Positions 22,870 through 32,478 of a stretch of DNA of 64,000 nucleotides are shown here, piece by piece (the stretch's first letter is position 1; each line of letters begins with the position of its first letter). Made by a program: the position numbers and the translations under genes. The notes beneath the pieces are model-generated. The model was not told the origin of the DNA. It was given only the letters and a program-made list of their open reading frames with translations, and did no database searches. Origin of the DNA: Thiothrix sp. (GTDB taxonomy: Bacteria > Pseudomonadota > Gammaproteobacteria > Thiotrichales > Thiotrichaceae); contig NZ_JAQTLS010000006.1 in assembly GCF_028714775.1 (NCBI RefSeq), positions 62,001 through 126,000 on the forward strand. The letters are read 5' to 3'.

Positions 22870-23379
22870 TTAATAAAACATTCTTCTATCTTGTTTGAAA
22901 AAAAGCCATACGAGGTAGGCTGCGAACAGAATAAGCACAGGATAAGTCAGTTGAGGGATGCCAAGGCCAAATAACGACCAAGTAACTTCTGTGCATTCTG
23001 CACCACTGCGGAGCAGGGTTTCGGTGAGTTGCCCCTGTGGAAGGAGCGCAATGAAACGGTCAAGCCAGATTTCCATTCCAGGGCCACAGGATGCCGCTTC
23101 GTCTTTGGGCAGGCTGAGCAGCCAAACATGGCGCGAGGCAACGCTGACGCTGGCGATTCCACCCAAGATCAGTAACAGCCCGTACAGCCGGTCGGCGATG
23201 CCGCGTGGGTTATGTAGGAAAGCCAGTAACCCGACCAGCCCAATGAACATGATTGCCATGCGCTGGAAGATGCACAAAGGGCAGGGTTCCAGTTTGACGA
23301 CTAGCTGGAAAAACAAGGCAACGCCGAGCATCCCCAGACAGAAAAGAAAAACAAATAGGTAGTGAATCCGTTTGTTCAC
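22870..23379 (-). CDS. dsbB: Disulfide bond formation protein B
   Basis: A quinone-linked inner-membrane oxidase that reoxidises DsbA. The 169-aa protein has four hydrophobic helices, the first redox pair C33-P-L-C36, and the second periplasmic pair Cys98 and Cys129. The GTG start at 23379 has AAGAGGGA upstream; a longer open frame continues upstream but its content is low-quality. No dsbA is adjacent. Confidence 0.92.
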   Translation of the reverse strand: MNKRIHYLFVFLFCLGMLGVALFFQLVVKLEPCPLCIFQRMAIMFIGLVGLLAFLHNPRGIADRLYGLLLILGGIASVSVASRHVWLLSLPKDEAASCGPGMEIWLDRFIALLPQGQLTETLLRSGAECTEVTWSLFGLGIPQLTYPVLILFAAYLVWLFFKQDRRMFY

Positions 23380-23440
23380 AGTCGAGTCCCTCTTAAGGTT
23401 CAATGTGTAAAGCTGTCTAATTGTAGTTGAAACGGGCAAA

Positions 23441-25480
23441 TTAGTGGGGGTTATCTTCCGCTTCCTTGAGCATTGACAGGTTATTCTTGGCGGCTTTCCC
23501 GCCGCTACGTAGCAGGTTTTCAACTTCACGGAAGCGGTCAACTTTACCTTCCAGCACCAACTTGTCACCCGCTTGCAGACGGGTGGACATATCCGGGTGA
23601 TCACCACGGATGTTCCCACGCCGTAAGGTCTTGACGCTGATGCCAAAGCGCAGCATGTTGAGTTCACCGATGGCTTTGCCGTTAGCGTAGTCTTTGTCTT
23701 GCAGGATAAAGGTGCGCAGGAAGGTTTCCCCCGTGTCTTTGGCGGATTTTGCCTTATCGCCGTGATAGTAGCTGCGCAAGCTCTTGTAGCCGTCACTGCG
23801 GATGTTTTCGATGACTGGCAACAATTCGTCAGGAGCCATGCCGAGTTGCTGCAACATGCGTTCGGCAACCATCACCGTTGCTTCGAGGTTTTCCGGTAGT
23901 ACGCAGGTTGATCCGAGGTTTTCCAGCAATTCCATGTAGCGGTCATCGCGGGTACGTACCAAAATGGGAATGTCTGCGCGGGTTTGGCGGGCAGCTTCGG
24001 TGGTGCGTTTGGCAACTTCCATGTCGATGACGGTGATGATGATCATGCGGGCGCGGTCTAGCCCCGCAGCCAGCAGGATTTCGGGGCGTGTGCCGTCGGC
24101 GAAATACACCTTGTCACCTGCTTCCCACGCCTCTTGTACGATGGCAGGGTCAAGGTCGAGCGCGATGTAAGGTACGCCCTGCGTATCAAGTAAGCGTGCT
24201 AGGCTTTGCCCCATACGCCGGTAGCCGCAGATGATGACGTGCCCTTCAACCTCCTGTATGGCGGCACTGACATCGTGTGCGTCTTTGGAACGTTGGTTCA
24301 GGTAGGTGTCGCCCAGCAGTTTTTTAGTCAGGGTTTCGTTGTAACGGATAATCACTGGGGAAAGCGCCATGCTGATAATGATGGAGGCCAGCGCCGCTTG
24401 GGACTCGTTAGCCGTCAGCAAATGGTTGCTCAGCGCCAGTGACAGCAAAGCGAAACCGAATTCCCCACCTTGCGCCAATACCAAGCCAGTACGCAGCGAA
24501 GTGCCATCGTCAGCGGCGAAATAACGGGTCAAGAAAGCCACCAGCAGGCTTTTACCGACAGTCAGCCCCAATACCAGCAGCAGGATCGGTTGCCACAGTT
24601 CTGGCAATACAGCGACATTCAGTTTTGCCCCGACAGTAATAAAGAAAATCCCCATCAGGATATCGCGGAAGGGGCGTATTTCAATTTCAATCTGATGTTT
24701 GTATTCGGTTTCGCTCAGTAACATCCCGGCAAGGAATGCCCCCAGCGCCAGCGAAAGGCCAAGGGATTCAGTAATCCACGCGGCAGTCAGTGCTACCAGC
24801 AAAACGGTAATGTTGAACAATTCAGTGGATTGCGCACGGGAAATGTAATGGAACAGCGGGCGCAGCGTGTAATGTCCGACCACCAGCATGGTGACGAACA
24901 GGATCGCAGCCGCAAACACGTTCAGGCCGATTTCCAACGCGGTTTTGGTTTCTGCATTAGCGCCTGACAGGATCGGGATAATGACCAGAAACGGGACAAC
25001 CGCAATGTCTTGGAACAGCAAAACCCCCAAGGCCAGTTGCCCGTGCCGCGCCCGCATTTCTGCCTGATCAGTCAATTGTTTGACTACGATGGCGGTGGAA
25101 GACATCGCCAGCGCCCCAGCAGCGACCAAAGCGCCTTTCCAAGGCACGCCGAAGTAAGACAGTATCGCCAGCCCGCCGAGCGTCGAAAACAGCACTTGCA
25201 TCCCGCCCAGTCCGAGGATGGTATTGCGCATGGACAGAAATTGTTTGAGCGAGAATTCCAAGCCGATGGCAAACAGCAGGAACACCACGCCCACTTCACC
25301 CATAAAGGCAAAATCGGCATTTTCCTTAAGCCAGCCCAGTGCGTATTCGCCTGTTAACGCACCGACCAGCAGATAGCCAAGAATGGGGGGCAGGTTGAAT
25401 GAGCGGAAGGCTGTAACCGCGCCAACAGAAAGCACCAGCAGCAGCAGGATGCCGTGTAATAGATCAATGGTGTGTCCCAC
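23441..25480 (-). CDS. CPA2-family K+/H+ antiporter with RCK domains (KefB/C- or YbaL-like)
   Basis: A 679-aa protein. About 380 N-terminal residues hold twelve or so membrane helices of the CPA2 sodium/proton exchanger fold (GYLLVGALTGEYALGWL, then GVVFLLFAIGLEFSL). A cytoplasmic TrkA-N domain (HVIICGYRRMGQSLARLL with the NAD-binding turn) and a TrkA-C domain (GDKLVLEGKVDRF) follow. The acidic residues of the transport core are visible. The GTG at 25480 has AAAGGGGA upstream and starts exactly before the first helix. Ion preference (K+ or Na+) cannot be read from the sequence. Confidence 0.88.
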   Translation of the reverse strand: MGHTIDLLHGILLLLVLSVGAVTAFRSFNLPPILGYLLVGALTGEYALGWLKENADFAFMGEVGVVFLLFAIGLEFSLKQFLSMRNTILGLGGMQVLFSTLGGLAILSYFGVPWKGALVAAGALAMSSTAIVVKQLTDQAEMRARHGQLALGVLLFQDIAVVPFLVIIPILSGANAETKTALEIGLNVFAAAILFVTMLVVGHYTLRPLFHYISRAQSTELFNITVLLVALTAAWITESLGLSLALGAFLAGMLLSETEYKHQIEIEIRPFRDILMGIFFITVGAKLNVAVLPELWQPILLLVLGLTVGKSLLVAFLTRYFAADDGTSLRTGLVLAQGGEFGFALLSLALSNHLLTANESQAALASIIISMALSPVIIRYNETLTKKLLGDTYLNQRSKDAHDVSAAIQEVEGHVIICGYRRMGQSLARLLDTQGVPYIALDLDPAIVQEAWEAGDKVYFADGTRPEILLAAGLDRARMIIITVIDMEVAKRTTEAARQTRADIPILVRTRDDRYMELLENLGSTCVLPENLEATVMVAERMLQQLGMAPDELLPVIENIRSDGYKSLRSYYHGDKAKSAKDTGETFLRTFILQDKDYANGKAIGELNMLRFGISVKTLRRGNIRGDHPDMSTRLQAGDKLVLEGKVDRFREVENLLRSGGKAAKNNLSMLKEAEDNPH

Positions 25481-25641
25481 ATAGTCCCCTTTGCGCAGGT
25501 TTGCATGTCTTGAAGTATTTATGCCTGTCGCTGTGATAGAGTTTAACGGATTCGGCGGGTGCAACAAATACATTCAGTTGCAGAAATGCCATCTCCGTTA
25601 TTCTTGACGCTTATTGTTGCTGGATAGTTCATTTTATAAGC

Positions 25642-26082
25642 ATGAAAACACGTCCCGTTTGGCTGAAAGTTTTGCTCTACCTGTGGGTTGCACCGATTAC
25701 CTTGTGGTGCTTGCCCTTGGCGTGGCTGGCGAAATGGACGGGGGGCGGTTTTGCCGTGCATACCGGGGTGTTGGAAGTTTGGGGCGGTAAGGTCGGTGCA
25801 TGGTTGGATCGTGGTTTGCCGGTATTCGGGGCGGTGAATGCATTTACGCTGGGGCATCTGGTGGTGGGTATTTCACCTGCCCATCTGGAATGCAGCCGGG
25901 TACACGAGCGCACCCATGTGGCACAGTTTGAGCGTTGGGGTGTGCTGTTTCCGCTGATCTATGCCTTGGCGGGCTTGCGGGTGCAGCGGCAGGGCAAGCA
26001 TCGGTATTGGGATAACCCCTATGAGATTGAAGCGCGGGCAGCAGCGTGCTTAGCCGTGCAGCAAGCTACTCCGCCCGAATGA
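25642..26082 (+). CDS. Small membrane protein with an HExxH motif
   Basis: A 146-aa protein with a hydrophobic N-terminus (residues 8-30) and a conserved C-terminal block: [14 protein letters not shown] (an HExxH match, H-E-R-T-H), a hydrophobic helix, then [14 protein letters not shown], in which a downstream Glu could be the third zinc ligand. This resembles minimal membrane-associated zincin-like proteins. It may be a protease or just a zinc-binding protein; substrate unknown. Its last 17 nt overlap the end of the convergent potA-like gene. Confidence 0.7.
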   Translation: MKTRPVWLKVLLYLWVAPITLWCLPLAWLAKWTGGGFAVHTGVLEVWGGKVGAWLDRGLPVFGAVNAFTLGHLVVGISPAHLECSRVHERTHVAQFERWGVLFPLIYALAGLRVQRQGKHRYWDNPYEIEARAAACLAVQQATPPE

Positions 26083-27154
26083 CGTGTTCCCAGCCAGCGA
26101 CCCAATCTACCCCCACTTGTTGGTTGATGCGGTAATCAAAATCCGGGTCGTCTTCGTCGAAAAATTCATGCGCGATCACCGTCAGGCCGTTTTCCAACAG
26201 AATTTGCGAATTTAAGGTTTGCCCCGTGTAGTTGCGCTCTGTGACCTTGCCGGGGAAACCTTGGCGGATGGTATCGGTGCGGCAATCAATGCGCAGGTCT
26301 TCCGGGCGCAAGATGACGTTGACCTGTTCGCCGGTTTCAAAGCGCTGGCTGGTGCGGATTTCCTTTTCCACGCCGTAAATGTCGACAACATAGCGGTAAT
26401 CACCGAGGTCACGCAGGATGGTGGCGGCAAATACATTGCTTTCACCGATGAAACGGGCAACAAACAGGTTGCGCGGGGATTCGTAAATTTCGCGCGGTGT
26501 ACCGACCTGTTGCGCCTGCCCATTGTGCATGACCATGACCCGATCAGACATGGAAAGTGCCTCTTCTTGGTCGTGGGTCACGTAGACGAAAGTGATACCC
26601 AACTTGCGCTGCAACTGCTTGAGTTCGATCTGCATTTGTTGGCGTAATTTGTGGTCGAGGGCGCTGAGGGATTCGTCCAGCAACAAGACTTTAGGGCGGT
26701 TAACCATCGCACGGGCAATGGCGACACGTTGCTTTTGCCCGCCGGAAAGCTGATGCGGTTTGCGGCTGGCGTATTCGGTCAGTTGCACTGTTGCCAAGGC
26801 TTCCGCTACGCGCAAGGCTTGTTCCTGCACCCCAATCTTTGCCATTTTCAGGCCGAAAGCCACATTGTCGAATACGCTCATGTGCGGAAACAGCGCGTAG
26901 CTTTGGAACACGGTATTCACCGGGCGTTTTTCTGCCGGAAGCTGGGTAATATCGGCACTATCCAACCGGATTTTGCCTTCATCGGGTTGCTCGAAACCGG
27001 CAATCAGGCGCAGTACGGTGGTTTTGCCGCAACCAGAAGGCCCCAGCAGGGTAAAAAATTCACCGTTATGGATGCTCAAGCTGAAATCAGACAGCACTTC
27101 CTGCGCATCGAAGCGTTTGACAATACCGGTCAGGGTAAGGAGTGGGGTATTCAC
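26066..27154 (-). CDS. potA: Spermidine/putrescine-type ABC transporter ATP-binding protein (PotA-like)
   Basis: A 362-aa ABC ATPase with a C-terminal TOBE/OB domain. Walker [11 protein letters not shown]-loop [10 protein letters not shown], signature [15 protein letters not shown], Walker [13 protein letters not shown] and H-loop THDQEEAL are all intact. The N-terminus and the C-terminal ILRPEDLRI segment are of PotA type. No permease or substrate-binding gene (potB, potC, potD) is in the window, so the partners must be elsewhere and substrate choice is an inference. The upstream gene's stop overlaps its start (ATGA). Confidence 0.85.
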   Translation of the reverse strand: MNTPLLTLTGIVKRFDAQEVLSDFSLSIHNGEFFTLLGPSGCGKTTVLRLIAGFEQPDEGKIRLDSADITQLPAEKRPVNTVFQSYALFPHMSVFDNVAFGLKMAKIGVQEQALRVAEALATVQLTEYASRKPHQLSGGQKQRVAIARAMVNRPKVLLLDESLSALDHKLRQQMQIELKQLQRKLGITFVYVTHDQEEALSMSDRVMVMHNGQAQQVGTPREIYESPRNLFVARFIGESNVFAATILRDLGDYRYVVDIYGVEKEIRTSQRFETGEQVNVILRPEDLRIDCRTDTIRQGFPGKVTERNYTGQTLNSQILLENGLTVIAHEFFDEDDPDFDYRINQQVGVDWVAGWEHVIRAE

Positions 27155-27861
27155 AGTGCCAGTAACACCAATAGGAGGATAAAAATGGGCTGGTGCAGCA
27201 TGTAAACCAGCAAGCTATGCCTGCCTAGCCACAACAGTGGTTTTGCCCAGCGTTGTGTGTGCAACGGGTATTGGAACAGGTTGGAGTTCGGGAGTTGTTT
27301 GCCGATGAATATCCCCAGCAACAAGACACCAAACCACGGAACCAGCGGCGCGTAATCTTCCGTAATCGGCTTGTGGGTCATGAACCCCAGCCATTGCAAC
27401 GCAGGCGCATCAAACAGCGGGTGGGTAAATAGCCAACTTGCCAGCAAGATCAGCACGCCCACTACCAGATTGCTGATGCCAAAGTGCAGGAATGGAACTG
27501 CCAGCAAACCCGCCAAGGCCATAAAGTGTAGGATACCAAAGAAAATCCAGCTTTGCGGGAACATGGCATAACTGCCAGCGCTGACCAATAAGGCACAAGC
27601 CAGCAAGATAGCCTCACGCCGCAGGAAACGTTGCCAATGGATGCCATCCCGCGTTGCCAGCGACAGGCTGGCTCCAGCTACTCCGACAAATAGCGTGACA
27701 ATAAAAATCCGCGCATTCAGCCAGAAAGGGTCTTGGTAGAAATCAATCCGCACATAGCCGAACATGCTTAGGTCAAAACTGAAGTGGAAAGCCATCATCA
27801 GTACCACGGCAAAGCCGCGTAGCGCGTCCAGCAAGTCAAAGCGGGTAGGGGGTGCAGGCAT
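27151..27861 (-). CDS. DUF1624 / heparan-alpha-glucosaminide N-acetyltransferase-like membrane protein
   Basis: A 236-aa multi-pass membrane protein, about seven helices. It begins [21 protein letters not shown], the hallmark (DxxRG) of the DUF1624/acyltransferase-3-like group, and continues with FGISNLVVG and [17 protein letters not shown], both typical. Related eukaryotic HGSNAT moves an acetyl group across a membrane to a sugar. The bacterial substrate is unknown. It overlaps potA by 4 nt, so the two are translationally coupled. Confidence 0.82.
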   Translation of the reverse strand: MPAPPTRFDLLDALRGFAVVLMMAFHFSFDLSMFGYVRIDFYQDPFWLNARIFIVTLFVGVAGASLSLATRDGIHWQRFLRREAILLACALLVSAGSYAMFPQSWIFFGILHFMALAGLLAVPFLHFGISNLVVGVLILLASWLFTHPLFDAPALQWLGFMTHKPITEDYAPLVPWFGVLLLGIFIGKQLPNSNLFQYPLHTQRWAKPLLWLGRHSLLVYMLHQPIFILLLVLLAL

Positions 27862-27896
27862 ATATCCGACCGATGTTTGAGGTGGTGGGAGGGCAT

Positions 27897-27968
27897 CGGC
27901 CCCAACAGGAATCGAACCTGTAGCTGCCCCTTAGGAGGGGGCCGTTTTATCCATTAAACTATGGAGCC
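27897..27968 (-). tRNA. tRNA-Arg (anticodon CCT)
   Basis: The minus strand folds into a cloverleaf. The acceptor stem is GGCTCCA paired with TGGGGCC (one U-G), the anticodon stem GCCCC/GGGGC encloses loop CTCCTAA (anticodon CCT, reading AGG), and the T arm is ACAGG-TTCGATT-CCTGT. The terminal CCA is not encoded. It lies 20 nt upstream of the MscS-type gene on the other side of the DUF1624 gene. Confidence 0.95.
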
Positions 27969-27987
27969 ACCGTGCAGGTTGGGTATT

Positions 27988-30144
27988 CTAGCGCAAATCA
28001 ACCTGTTTGGCAGATGAATCTGGCGTTTTTGTCGGTTTGGCAGGCTCTGTTTCCGGCGGTAGCAAGTGTATGGTGCGCTGTGGGAGTGGCATTTCAATGT
28101 GTTGCTGACGGAAAGCCTTGTTGATTGCCAAATTCAAGTCACTGGCGATGGTGAAGCGGGTTTCAATTTCGCGGATAAAGCAGCGCAGTTCAAAGTTCAG
28201 GCCATTTTCCCCGAAGCCACGGAATAATACGTTGATTTTCATGTTGCTGCGGTCTTTTATAACTGCCGGATGAGCTTCCGCAGCCTCACGCAGAATCCGC
28301 ATGACCTGTTCGGCATCCGAACCACTGGCGGCGTTGATGGGGACGATGATCCTGCCCATGTTATCGGTCAGCATCATGTTGGTCACTTGCCCGGAAATGA
28401 TGTCCGAGTTCGGCACGATAATGTCCGAATGGTCAAAGGTCTGGATGGTGGTGGAACGGATGCTGATCTCACGCACGTAACCTTCCGCATTGCCCACCTT
28501 GATCCAGTCACCCTTGCGGATAGGGCGTTCAAACAGCAGGATCAGGCCGGAAACAAAGTTATTGACGATATTCTGTAAGCCAAAACCGATACCGACCGAC
28601 AGTGCCCCGACGATGATGGCGAGGTTCTTGAACTCAATGCCCGCCACCGACAAGCCCAGCAATATCGCCAGCAAAATGCCCACATAACCGGAAACGGTGG
28701 TCGCTGTTTCTTGTGCAGCGCGGCTAAGGCCGGTGCGTTGCAGCCAATTGTCTGCCAAATGTGTCTTGAGGACATGGGTCATGCTGATCAGCAAGGCAAT
28801 CACTAGCAGCCCACCGATGATGCGTAACGGTTCCAGCGTGAACCCGGCAATTTCAAAACCATTGTCGAGTCGATTGAGGAATAGCGCCAGATATTGTTCT
28901 GGCACACCCCACAGGCGCAACATCAGGAGTGCAGCCAAGCCGGTAATGGTCAGCGTATGGGTCAGGCGTAACCATACCAGTCCCGGTACAAATTGCTTGT
29001 CCTTCAAACCCAGATGCTGGCGGATGCGTTGTTGCCAGGGGGCGCGGCCTTCATCCAGTCCGTCGAATATTTCCGCTGGAATTTTGAGTAACAGCCCCGC
29101 AAGCAGCAGCAGGCACAGCGTACCGATCACACCGCTAAACAAGAATGCCGAGAAATTCTGGTATCCCAGCCACAAACTGCCAACAGCAAGCAGCAAGGCA
29201 ATCGAAACAAAAAAGTACAGGCGGGTATTTTGCAACCACGGAAAGCGCCCGGACATCAACCAAATGAAGCGGATCAGCACCAGCCCCAGCAGCGTTCCGC
29301 CGAAAATCCTCGTCAGGCCAATCAGGTGGTTTTCTGGCAGCAAGGGGAAACCAACGGGGGCGATGTACAAGGATAATGCCATTAGCAGGGCAAACAGCGT
29401 ATACGGCAGGAATCGCAATACGTAACGCCACATATACCCCAACGTGGGGCTGCTGGTAGCAATAGTAAGCGCTCGCCCTTGATGGCGTTGCTGCATGTTT
29501 TTGCGCCAAAATAGCCCGGCAAGCAATCCGGCACTACCATACAGGATTGCCATCAACAGGTTGCCCCACTGGATGGGCGATTGGAACAGACGCGAAACGG
29601 TGTCGATGATTTCCAGCTTCCACACACCCGGTTCCAGTAGGATGGCATACAGATGCGCCAGTACTGAGGGGGAGGGGGTAAACAGTTGTTGTTTGAGGAT
29701 CAGTTGGCGGATGCGGTTGGTTTCTTCCAATAAGGTAGTTGCCCGCAGGCTGGAAAGGCGGCATTGCGACAGGGTTTTTTCGGTTTGCTGCTGCTGTTTT
29801 TCCAGCTCCTTGCGTTTGAGTTTGACATCGGCGGACTCTTCTGGGGTGGCTTCGCCCAAGCTGTCGACGGCTTGTTTGGTTTGGGTTTGTTGTTGCCCGT
29901 AATCGTTGATGCAGGTTTGGGCTTGTTGCGATAGCGCGGCGGCTTGGGTTGCCAATTTGTCCAGACGTAGTGGGTCGGCGCTGGCTTCTGGCAAGGCTTG
30001 TTCGGCAGCATCCAATTGCTGGTTGATGGGTTCCAACAATGCTGGGGTGGCGCTGTTATCCGCTTGTACCGGCAACGCGGTCAGTACACACAGGGCAAGC
30101 CACACCAGCCATAAATGAAGAAATTTGCTTCGCATAACATCCAT
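27988..30144 (-). CDS. MscS-family mechanosensitive channel with DUF3772 N-terminus
   Basis: A 718-aa protein. A signal peptide (residues 1-28, cleavage after PVQA) and a periplasmic Gln-rich coiled coil (30-150, DUF3772-like) lead into about eleven membrane helices. The C-terminal MscS core shows SVGIGFGLQNIVNNFVSGLILLFERPIRKGDWI (pore-lining helix and the following Sm-like beta domain) and IVPNSDIISGQVTN. It releases osmolytes under hypo-osmotic stress. The length is between MscS and MscK/MscM. The start may be 30144 or the ATG at 30135. Confidence 0.88.
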   Translation of the reverse strand: MDVMRSKFLHLWLVWLALCVLTALPVQADNSATPALLEPINQQLDAAEQALPEASADPLRLDKLATQAAALSQQAQTCINDYGQQQTQTKQAVDSLGEATPEESADVKLKRKELEKQQQQTEKTLSQCRLSSLRATTLLEETNRIRQLILKQQLFTPSPSVLAHLYAILLEPGVWKLEIIDTVSRLFQSPIQWGNLLMAILYGSAGLLAGLFWRKNMQQRHQGRALTIATSSPTLGYMWRYVLRFLPYTLFALLMALSLYIAPVGFPLLPENHLIGLTRIFGGTLLGLVLIRFIWLMSGRFPWLQNTRLYFFVSIALLLAVGSLWLGYQNFSAFLFSGVIGTLCLLLLAGLLLKIPAEIFDGLDEGRAPWQQRIRQHLGLKDKQFVPGLVWLRLTHTLTITGLAALLMLRLWGVPEQYLALFLNRLDNGFEIAGFTLEPLRIIGGLLVIALLISMTHVLKTHLADNWLQRTGLSRAAQETATTVSGYVGILLAILLGLSVAGIEFKNLAIIVGALSVGIGFGLQNIVNNFVSGLILLFERPIRKGDWIKVGNAEGYVREISIRSTTIQTFDHSDIIVPNSDIISGQVTNMMLTDNMGRIIVPINAASGSDAEQVMRILREAAEAHPAVIKDRSNMKINVLFRGFGENGLNFELRCFIREIETRFTIASDLNLAINKAFRQQHIEMPLPQRTIHLLPPETEPAKPTKTPDSSAKQVDLR

Positions 30145-30268
30145 TTGCTTGCTTTATTTGAGGTAGAGGATAACACACGCCAAGCCCTTATCGCAGGGCG
30201 GGTGCTTGTGGGCGATTGTGTTATTATGCCATCCTTTTCACTCCCCTCGAAATTTAGAGCTTGTATCA

Positions 30269-31627
30269 ATGAATAGTTTGGAATGGCGCGTCACAGCCTC
30301 ATTAGCGGCGATTTATGCCGTGCGGATGCTGGGATTGTTCATGATTTTGCCCGTGTTCGCCCTGTATGCAGAAACACTGCCCGACTCCACCCCGTGGCTG
30401 GCGGGCTTGGCGATCGGCATTTACGGCTTGTCACAAGCACTTTTCCAAATCCCTCTGGGTATCCTCTCTGATAAAATTGGGCGTAAGCCAGTGATCATCG
30501 GTGGCTTGCTGGTGTTTGCAATAGGGAGCGTGGTAGCAGCCCTTTCGCACACCATGTGGATGATTGTGGTGGGGCGGGCGATTCAGGGCATGGGCGCAGT
30601 CGCTGCACCGACAATGGCGCTGGCGGCGGATTTGATCCGTGAAGAAAACCGTATCCGCACGATGGGTATCATTGGTTTGACCATCGGCATCTCTTTCATG
30701 TTGGGCATGATGTTGGGGCCAGTGATCAGCCAACTCGGCGGCGTACCGAGTATTTTTTGGTTCACCATGTTGCTGGCATTCATCGGCATTGCCTTGGTGA
30801 TATTTGCCATCCCCACCCCAGCACGGACTTTGCAGCATAATGATGCGGGCATTATTAAAGGGTATTTGGGCAAAGCATTGGCGAATATTGCCTTATTGCG
30901 TATGAATGTGGGGGTCTTTATCCTGCATTTGGTCATGACGGCCAACTTTTTGGTGCTCCCGAGCATTTTTGAAAATGAGTTGGGCTTGCCCAGTGCGGAA
31001 CATTGGAAAGTGTATTTGCCCGTCTTCCTCGGTTCGTTTTTGCTGTCTATCCCCTTGATTATCATCGCAGAAAAGCAGCACAAGATACGTCCATTGTTAC
31101 TGGGCTGTACCGTTGCCCTGATTGTGGCAGAACTCGTCATGGGTTGGGGATACACGCATACGGTTTGGTTGTTGGTAGCATTTTTACTGTTTTTTATTGG
31201 CTTCAACTTTTTGGAGGCAGTGCAGCCTTCCTTGGTCGTCAAATACTCGGCGGTCAACACCAAAGGTACGGCAATGGGATTGTTCAGCACCTCACAATTT
31301 TTAGGTATTTTTGCAGGCGGTTCACTCGGCGGCATGGTCAACCATACGTGGGGTGCAACGGGCGTGTTTATTTTTAGCGCACTTATCACCTTGGTATGGT
31401 TGTTAGTTGCGCTGCAATTGCCAGCCCCAACGTTCTATACTAGCAAGATACTCAAACTTGACCCGTTGCTTTTCTCAGACAAGCAACGCCTGTATGACGA
31501 GCTAACGGCAGTCGCGGGGGTCAAGGAAGTGGCAATATCCGCTGACGAATGTATCGCTTATCTGAAATACGATAAAGCCACCTTGGATGAGGCGGCACTG
31601 GATGCATTCTCTGCCCCTTCTGCGTAA
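30269..31627 (+). CDS. MFS transporter, YajR-like with C-terminal YAM domain
   Basis: A 452-aa transporter with twelve membrane segments. The A motif GILSDKIGRKPVIIGG follows helix 2. After the last helix is a soluble ferredoxin-like tail (LLFSDKQRLYDELTAVAGVKEVAIS) that matches the YAM domain of E. coli YajR. The true start is the ATG at 30269, which puts the first helix at residues 8-28; a longer frame upstream adds no sensible sequence. The substrate is unknown. Confidence 0.86.
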   Translation: MNSLEWRVTASLAAIYAVRMLGLFMILPVFALYAETLPDSTPWLAGLAIGIYGLSQALFQIPLGILSDKIGRKPVIIGGLLVFAIGSVVAALSHTMWMIVVGRAIQGMGAVAAPTMALAADLIREENRIRTMGIIGLTIGISFMLGMMLGPVISQLGGVPSIFWFTMLLAFIGIALVIFAIPTPARTLQHNDAGIIKGYLGKALANIALLRMNVGVFILHLVMTANFLVLPSIFENELGLPSAEHWKVYLPVFLGSFLLSIPLIIIAEKQHKIRPLLLGCTVALIVAELVMGWGYTHTVWLLVAFLLFFIGFNFLEAVQPSLVVKYSAVNTKGTAMGLFSTSQFLGIFAGGSLGGMVNHTWGATGVFIFSALITLVWLLVALQLPAPTFYTSKILKLDPLLFSDKQRLYDELTAVAGVKEVAISADECIAYLKYDKATLDEAALDAFSAPSA

Positions 31628-31661
31628 AATCGGCAACCGTATTTAAAGCAAGGATAAAGAC

Positions 31662-32156
31662 ATGGCACGTGGTATCAATAAAGTTATTTTGGTCGGCACG
31701 CTGGGGCGCGACCCGGAAGTGAAGTACATGCCCAGCGGCGGTGCAATCACTAATGTGACGCTGGCAACCAACGATTCCTACAAAGACAAGAATACTGGGG
31801 AAAAGAAGGAAATCACTGAGTGGCATCGCATTGTATTCTTCAATCGCTTGGCTGAAATCGCCGGGGAATACCTGCGCAAAGGCCAGCAAGTATACGTTGA
31901 AGGCAGCCTGCGTACCCGCAAATGGCAGGGGCAGGATGGGCAAGACCGTTACACTACCGAGATCGTTGCCAACGAAATGCAAATGTTAGGCGGGCGTCAA
32001 GGTGGTGGCATGGGTGCTGGTAACTATGATGAAGCACCACGCGCTAATACAGGTGGTTATGGCGGCGGCGGTAGCAGCGCTCCGGCAGCATCCCCGAGTG
32101 CAAGCCATACGCCTGACCGTGGATTTGAAGATTTTGATGATGACATCCCGTTTTAG
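31662..32156 (+). CDS. ssb: Single-stranded DNA-binding protein
   Basis: A 164-aa SSB. The OB fold starts [23 protein letters not shown]; a Gly-rich disordered linker (residues about 112-145) and the acidic tip DFDDDIPF follow, the docking site for repair and replication proteins. AAGGAT upstream of the ATG is the ribosome-binding site. It follows the MFS gene by 34 nt and may be cotranscribed. Confidence 0.97.
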   Translation: MARGINKVILVGTLGRDPEVKYMPSGGAITNVTLATNDSYKDKNTGEKKEITEWHRIVFFNRLAEIAGEYLRKGQQVYVEGSLRTRKWQGQDGQDRYTTEIVANEMQMLGGRQGGGMGAGNYDEAPRANTGGYGGGGSSAPAASPSASHTPDRGFEDFDDDIPF

Positions 32157-32200
32157 GGAAAACCCTTGGCAGCACTGCAATATTCCTTGGTAGCAAAGTA

Positions 32201-32229
32201 TTCGCATTAGCAGTCCTGCCACTTATAAT
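32201..32229 (+). promoter_or_regulatory. Candidate sigma-70 promoter after ssb
   Basis: TTCGCA at 32201 and a perfect TATAAT at 32224 are separated by 17 nt, predicting transcription from about 32236. No open reading frame with a ribosome-binding site follows at once, so the transcript begins with a structured RNA. Confidence 0.5.
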
Positions 32230-32235
32230 ACGAGC

Positions 32236-32393
32236 CTGTACTTGCGCTGGACGACGCGCTCGACGCAAAGCTAGGAGGAACGCAAGTACATCTTTTCACG
32301 TTGTGATAACGTTTTGTAAGAATAATAGAACCAAGCCAAAAGCAAGAAAAAGCCTATATCGTAGGGTCAGTTCCCCTGACCCTTTTCTTTTTT
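32236..32393 (+). ncRNA. Putative structured RNA or leader ahead of the CheB-CheR kinase
   Basis: The 322-nt gap between ssb and the kinase holds two hairpins behind the candidate promoter. The first, 32237-32290, has a perfect 10-bp stem TGTACTTGCG/CGCAAGTACA enclosing 34 nt and is followed by TCTTTT. The second, AGGGTCAG-TTCCC-CTGACCCT at 32363-32383, is followed by TTTTCTTTTTT and is a textbook terminator. Together they suggest a roughly 160-nt small RNA, or a leader with an attenuator for the gene at 32479. Alternatively hairpin 1 simply terminates ssb. I do not recognise a known RNA family. Confidence 0.45.
32363..32393 (+). terminator. Intrinsic terminator
   Basis: An 8-bp perfect stem with a 5-nt loop is followed by a U-rich tract of about 10 nt. 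It stands 86 nt before the kinase start, so any transcript entering from ssb or from the candidate promoter should stop here unless antiterminated. Confidence 0.8.
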
Positions 32394-32478
32394 CGTAACC
32401 TTCTTGATAATCGGCTTTAGGTTTGCTTCACACCATACTCACTTCATAATTTTCAGGACATACGACAAGGATCAGTAT

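Noticed and set aside
22870-23868. A 332-codon frame containing dsbB
   Set aside because: The first 163 codons overlap the antiporter gene and have low-complexity Thr/Lys/Pro-rich composition; the GTG at 23379 with an SD sequence fits DsbB length.
26066-27861. A complete polyamine transport operon
   Set aside because: Only the ATPase is present; the adjacent DUF1624 gene is not a permease of the PotB/PotC type.
32237-32290. First hairpin near ssb as a c-di-GMP riboswitch (GACGCAAAGC resembles part of the GEMM motif)
   Set aside because: The remaining GEMM elements (GNRA tetraloop stem and the partner strand) are missing and the hairpin is far too small.
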